Source: Aristolochia californica
Taxonomy: Eukaryota > Streptophyta > Magnoliopsida > Piperales > Aristolochiaceae
DNA: 64,000 nucleotides
Assembly (NCBI GenBank): GCA_029961685.1
Contig: JARWKL010000007.1
Span: 17,865,013-17,929,012, forward strand
Direction: 5' to 3'
Under the pieces are notes generated by a model. It searched no databases and was not told the origin of the DNA. It was given only the letters and a program-made list of their open reading frames with translations. Of the stretch, positions 62,282 to 64,000 are shown piece by piece. A program made the position numbers and the translations under genes. Positions within the stretch are counted from its first letter, which is position 1; the number at the start of each line of letters is the position of its first letter.

Positions 62282-62954
62282 ACATGTTTGAAAATGGATA
62301 TGCATGTTTGAACCATGTTAAAGATGCAAATGAGCTATGGATGCAAAGATTTTAAAGAGAATAACAAACGCTCATTAAATTCTCAAGTGAACTTGCGGTG
62401 GGATATTTACCCGAGTCAAACATGCCATTATTTTGCCCATTTGCAAAAAGCTGACATAATTAATCATAGATGATTGTAATGTGATTGATCATGCGTAACG
62501 GGCCATATTTTTGTATGAAATGACTTATGGATTGCAGTTCAACACTCAGTTAAAAATCCTACGCAACCCATTTTTTCGGATGATTGCAAAACCTGAGATA
62601 TAAAAACGAAAAGGTGCTTACAATCCCTAAAAATTACAGACACTCTTTGGAATTATCTCTCTCTACATATGTGTATTGTGCATTTCCGTTTTAGATGTAC
62701 ACATTTTTCTTAAATCAAAACTTCGAGTCTTTTGCTCTCCTTCATCCCGTAAACAAAAAAGGTGAATAGGTCACAGCAAAATGAAAATTTCATAGTTGAT
62801 GTACGGAAAAATTTTAAAAAAATAAAAAAATTAAATGAATAAAATTTATTCACACACCACAAATGAACACAAAAGTTTTGTTATCAAAGTTTGGGAAATT
62901 CCACTAGTCCAAAACTAATATCTTGGAATTTTACATGATGGTGATTTTTTCTTC
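62282..62954 (+). repeat. Satellite monomer 95, B/A/B chimera
   Basis: 673 bp, counterpart of monomer 92 (gctgacataattaatc, gcagttcaacactc, ctacgcaaccc, then a B tail). Confidence 0.88.
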
Positions 62955-63629
62955 ACATGTTCTAAAAATGGATAGGCAAGCCAGAAACATGTTAAAGATT
63001 CAAATGACCTATGGATCCAAAGCTTTTAAGGAGAATAACAAACGCTCATTAAATTCTCAAGTGAACGTGCGGTGGGATATTTGCCCGAGTGAAAGAAGCC
63101 ATTATTTTGCCCATATTCAAAAAGTTGAGCTAACAATCATAGGTGATTGTAAAGTGATTTGTCATGCATAACGGGCTATATTTTTGTAAGAAATGACTTA
63201 TGGATTTGAAGTCAACACTCAGCTAAAAATCGCCCGCCTCCCTCGTTTCCCGACTATTGCAAAACCTTAGATATAAAAGCAAAAAAGTGCATACGATCCC
63301 TAAAACATACAGGCACTCTTTGGAAATATCTCTCTCTACATTTGTGCATTGTGCATTTCCATTTTATATGTACACTTTTTTCTTAAATCAGAACTTTGAG
63401 TTTTCGTTCGCCCTTAATCCCGTAAACAAAAAACGCAAAAAAGATCACAACAAAATAAAAATTTTATAGTTGATGTGTGGAAAATATTTAAAATAATAAC
63501 TAATGTAAATAAAAAATATCTATTCACACACCAGAAATGAACACAAAAGTTTTGTTATCCAAGTTTGGGAAATTCCATTAGTCCAACCCTATTAAGCATG
63601 GTATTTTACATGAAGGAGATTTTTTCAAC
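62955..63629 (+). repeat. Satellite monomer 96, class C
   Basis: 675 bp, counterpart of monomer 93 (gccagaaac, aaaagttgagc, tttgaagtcaacactc). Confidence 0.9.
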
Positions 63630-64000
63630 ACATGTTTTAAAAATAGATATGCATGCTTGAAACATGTTAAAGATTCAAATGACAAATTGATCCAAAGCTT
63701 TTAAAGTGAATAAAAAATGCTCAATAAATTCTCAAGTGAACGTGCGGTGCGATATTTACCCGAGTCTAACAAGTCATTATTTTGCCCATTTTCAAAAATT
63801 TGATCTAACAATCATGGATGATTGTAAAGTGATTTATCATGCGTAACGTGCTTCATTTTTGAATGAAATGACTTATGGATTGCAATTCAACCCTCAGTTA
63901 AAAATCCTCTGCCACCAATTTCTCCCGCCGATTGCAAAACCTGAGATATGAAAACTAAAAAGAGCTTACAATCCCTAAAAATTACAGACACTCTTTGGAA
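63630..64000 (+). repeat. Satellite monomer 97, class A, partial
   Basis: First 371 bp of a class-A monomer (gcttgaaac, gagtctaacaagtc, gatctaacaatcatgg, gcaattcaaccctc). The tail lies beyond the window. Confidence 0.88.

Larger units (their letters stand above)
1..64000 (+). repeat. Satellite array, ~672 bp monomers in ABC higher-order repeats
   Basis: The whole window is a direct tandem repeat. Landmarks recur every 665-676 bp in most copies: acatgttttaaaaatgg at offset 1, the acaatcat/atgattgt dyad near offset 179, gcaattcaacactc or its class variants near 253, a C-rich tract near 278, gacgattgcaaaacc near 298, tataaaa near 318, cactcttt near 360, and ttgttatccaag about 85-90 bp before the next monomer. 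Linked variants define classes A, B and C, which usually follow in the order A, B, C and so form a ~2.02 kb HOR. No inverted copy, transposon or unique insert was seen. Such arrays are known from centromeres, subtelomeres and heterochromatic knobs; which of these applies here cannot be told from sequence. No gene lies in any interval. Confidence 0.97.
62282..64000 (+). repeat. Young trimer variant, copy 3, cut by window edge
   Basis: Monomers 95-97 repeat copies 1 and 2. Monomer 97 stops at the window end, so the variant may continue outside. Confidence 0.87.

Noticed and set aside
1..64000. CRISPR array
   Set aside because: The repeat unit is ~672 bp with no short repeat-spacer alternation and no cas-like genes.
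1..64000. Ribosomal intergenic spacer or LTR retrotransposon array
   Set aside because: No rRNA-like sequence, primer-binding site, polypurine tract with flanking LTRs, or gag-pol frame was seen.
1..64000. CENP-B box
   Set aside because: I found no match to the nTTCGnnnnAnnCGGGn core in the class consensus sequences. The dyad near offset 179 is unrelated in sequence.
1..64000. Telomere-type repeats or subtelomere boundary
   Set aside because: No runs of ttaggg, tttaggg or similar. The isolated aaccctaa is part of the monomer tail and is never tandem.

Overview
The window is one uninterrupted, AT-rich satellite DNA array from a eukaryote (roughly 30% G+C judged from sampled lines, not computed). 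I see no protein-coding gene, RNA gene, transposon, CRISPR array or single-copy sequence in it. Everything is a head-to-tail tandem repeat of a monomer of about 672 bp: 97 monomer starts plus a leading fragment, all in the same orientation. The long monomer, the higher-order structure and the lack of genes resemble a centromeric or other heterochromatic array of a plant or other large-genome eukaryote. I cannot name the species or the satellite family from sequence alone.

Each monomer has a left arm (offset 1 to about 200), a right arm (about 200 to 345) and a tail (about 345 to 672). Offset 1 is placed at the conserved acatgtttt. Monomers fall into three classes. Class A has gcttgaaac, gattcaaatgacc, gagtctaacaagtc, gcaattcaacactc, cctccgccaccc and a tail with cttcgg, gcaaaaagctcac and caagaaagag. 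Class B has gtttgaaac, gatgcaaatgagc, gccgacataataatc, gggagtcaacactc, cccccgcctcccc and a tail with gatgtacgg and ccaacactaatatc. Class C has gctagaaac, gattcaaatgacc, gagtcaaacaagcc, aaaagttgacc, ggaagtcaacactc, cgcccgcctcccc and a tail with gatgtgtgg and aataactaatgt. The basic higher-order repeat (HOR) is the trimer A-B-C, about 2.02 kb.

Layout: 354-4390 is regular ABC. About 4.4-11.7 kb is ABC with missing members and chimeras. 11739-18345 is a 3.3 kb pentamer (A, shortened B, A, B, C) present twice in tandem. 18.3-19.6 kb is a rearranged composite. 19.6-24.3 kb is near-regular. 24.3-35.0 kb is rich in chimeric monomers and includes a duplicated 2 kb block. 35.0-49.8 kb mixes regular trimers with truncations, including one fused junction at 38.5 kb. 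49800-55193 is regular ABC. 55.2-58.2 kb resembles 27.6-29.7 kb. 58254-64000 is a distinct, apparently recently amplified trimer variant, present three times.

Every monomer carries an 18 bp dyad near offset 179 (acaatcatagatgattgt, shorter in class B) and an 8 bp inverted repeat around offset 1-38. These are the best candidates for functional elements. Short open frames of 60-150 codons recur once per monomer on both strands, but they are by-products of the repeat: classes A and B carry a TGA in the longest one. How the array works is inference. The data show unequal exchange and gene conversion between in-register copies, acting at the scale of monomers, trimers and longer blocks.
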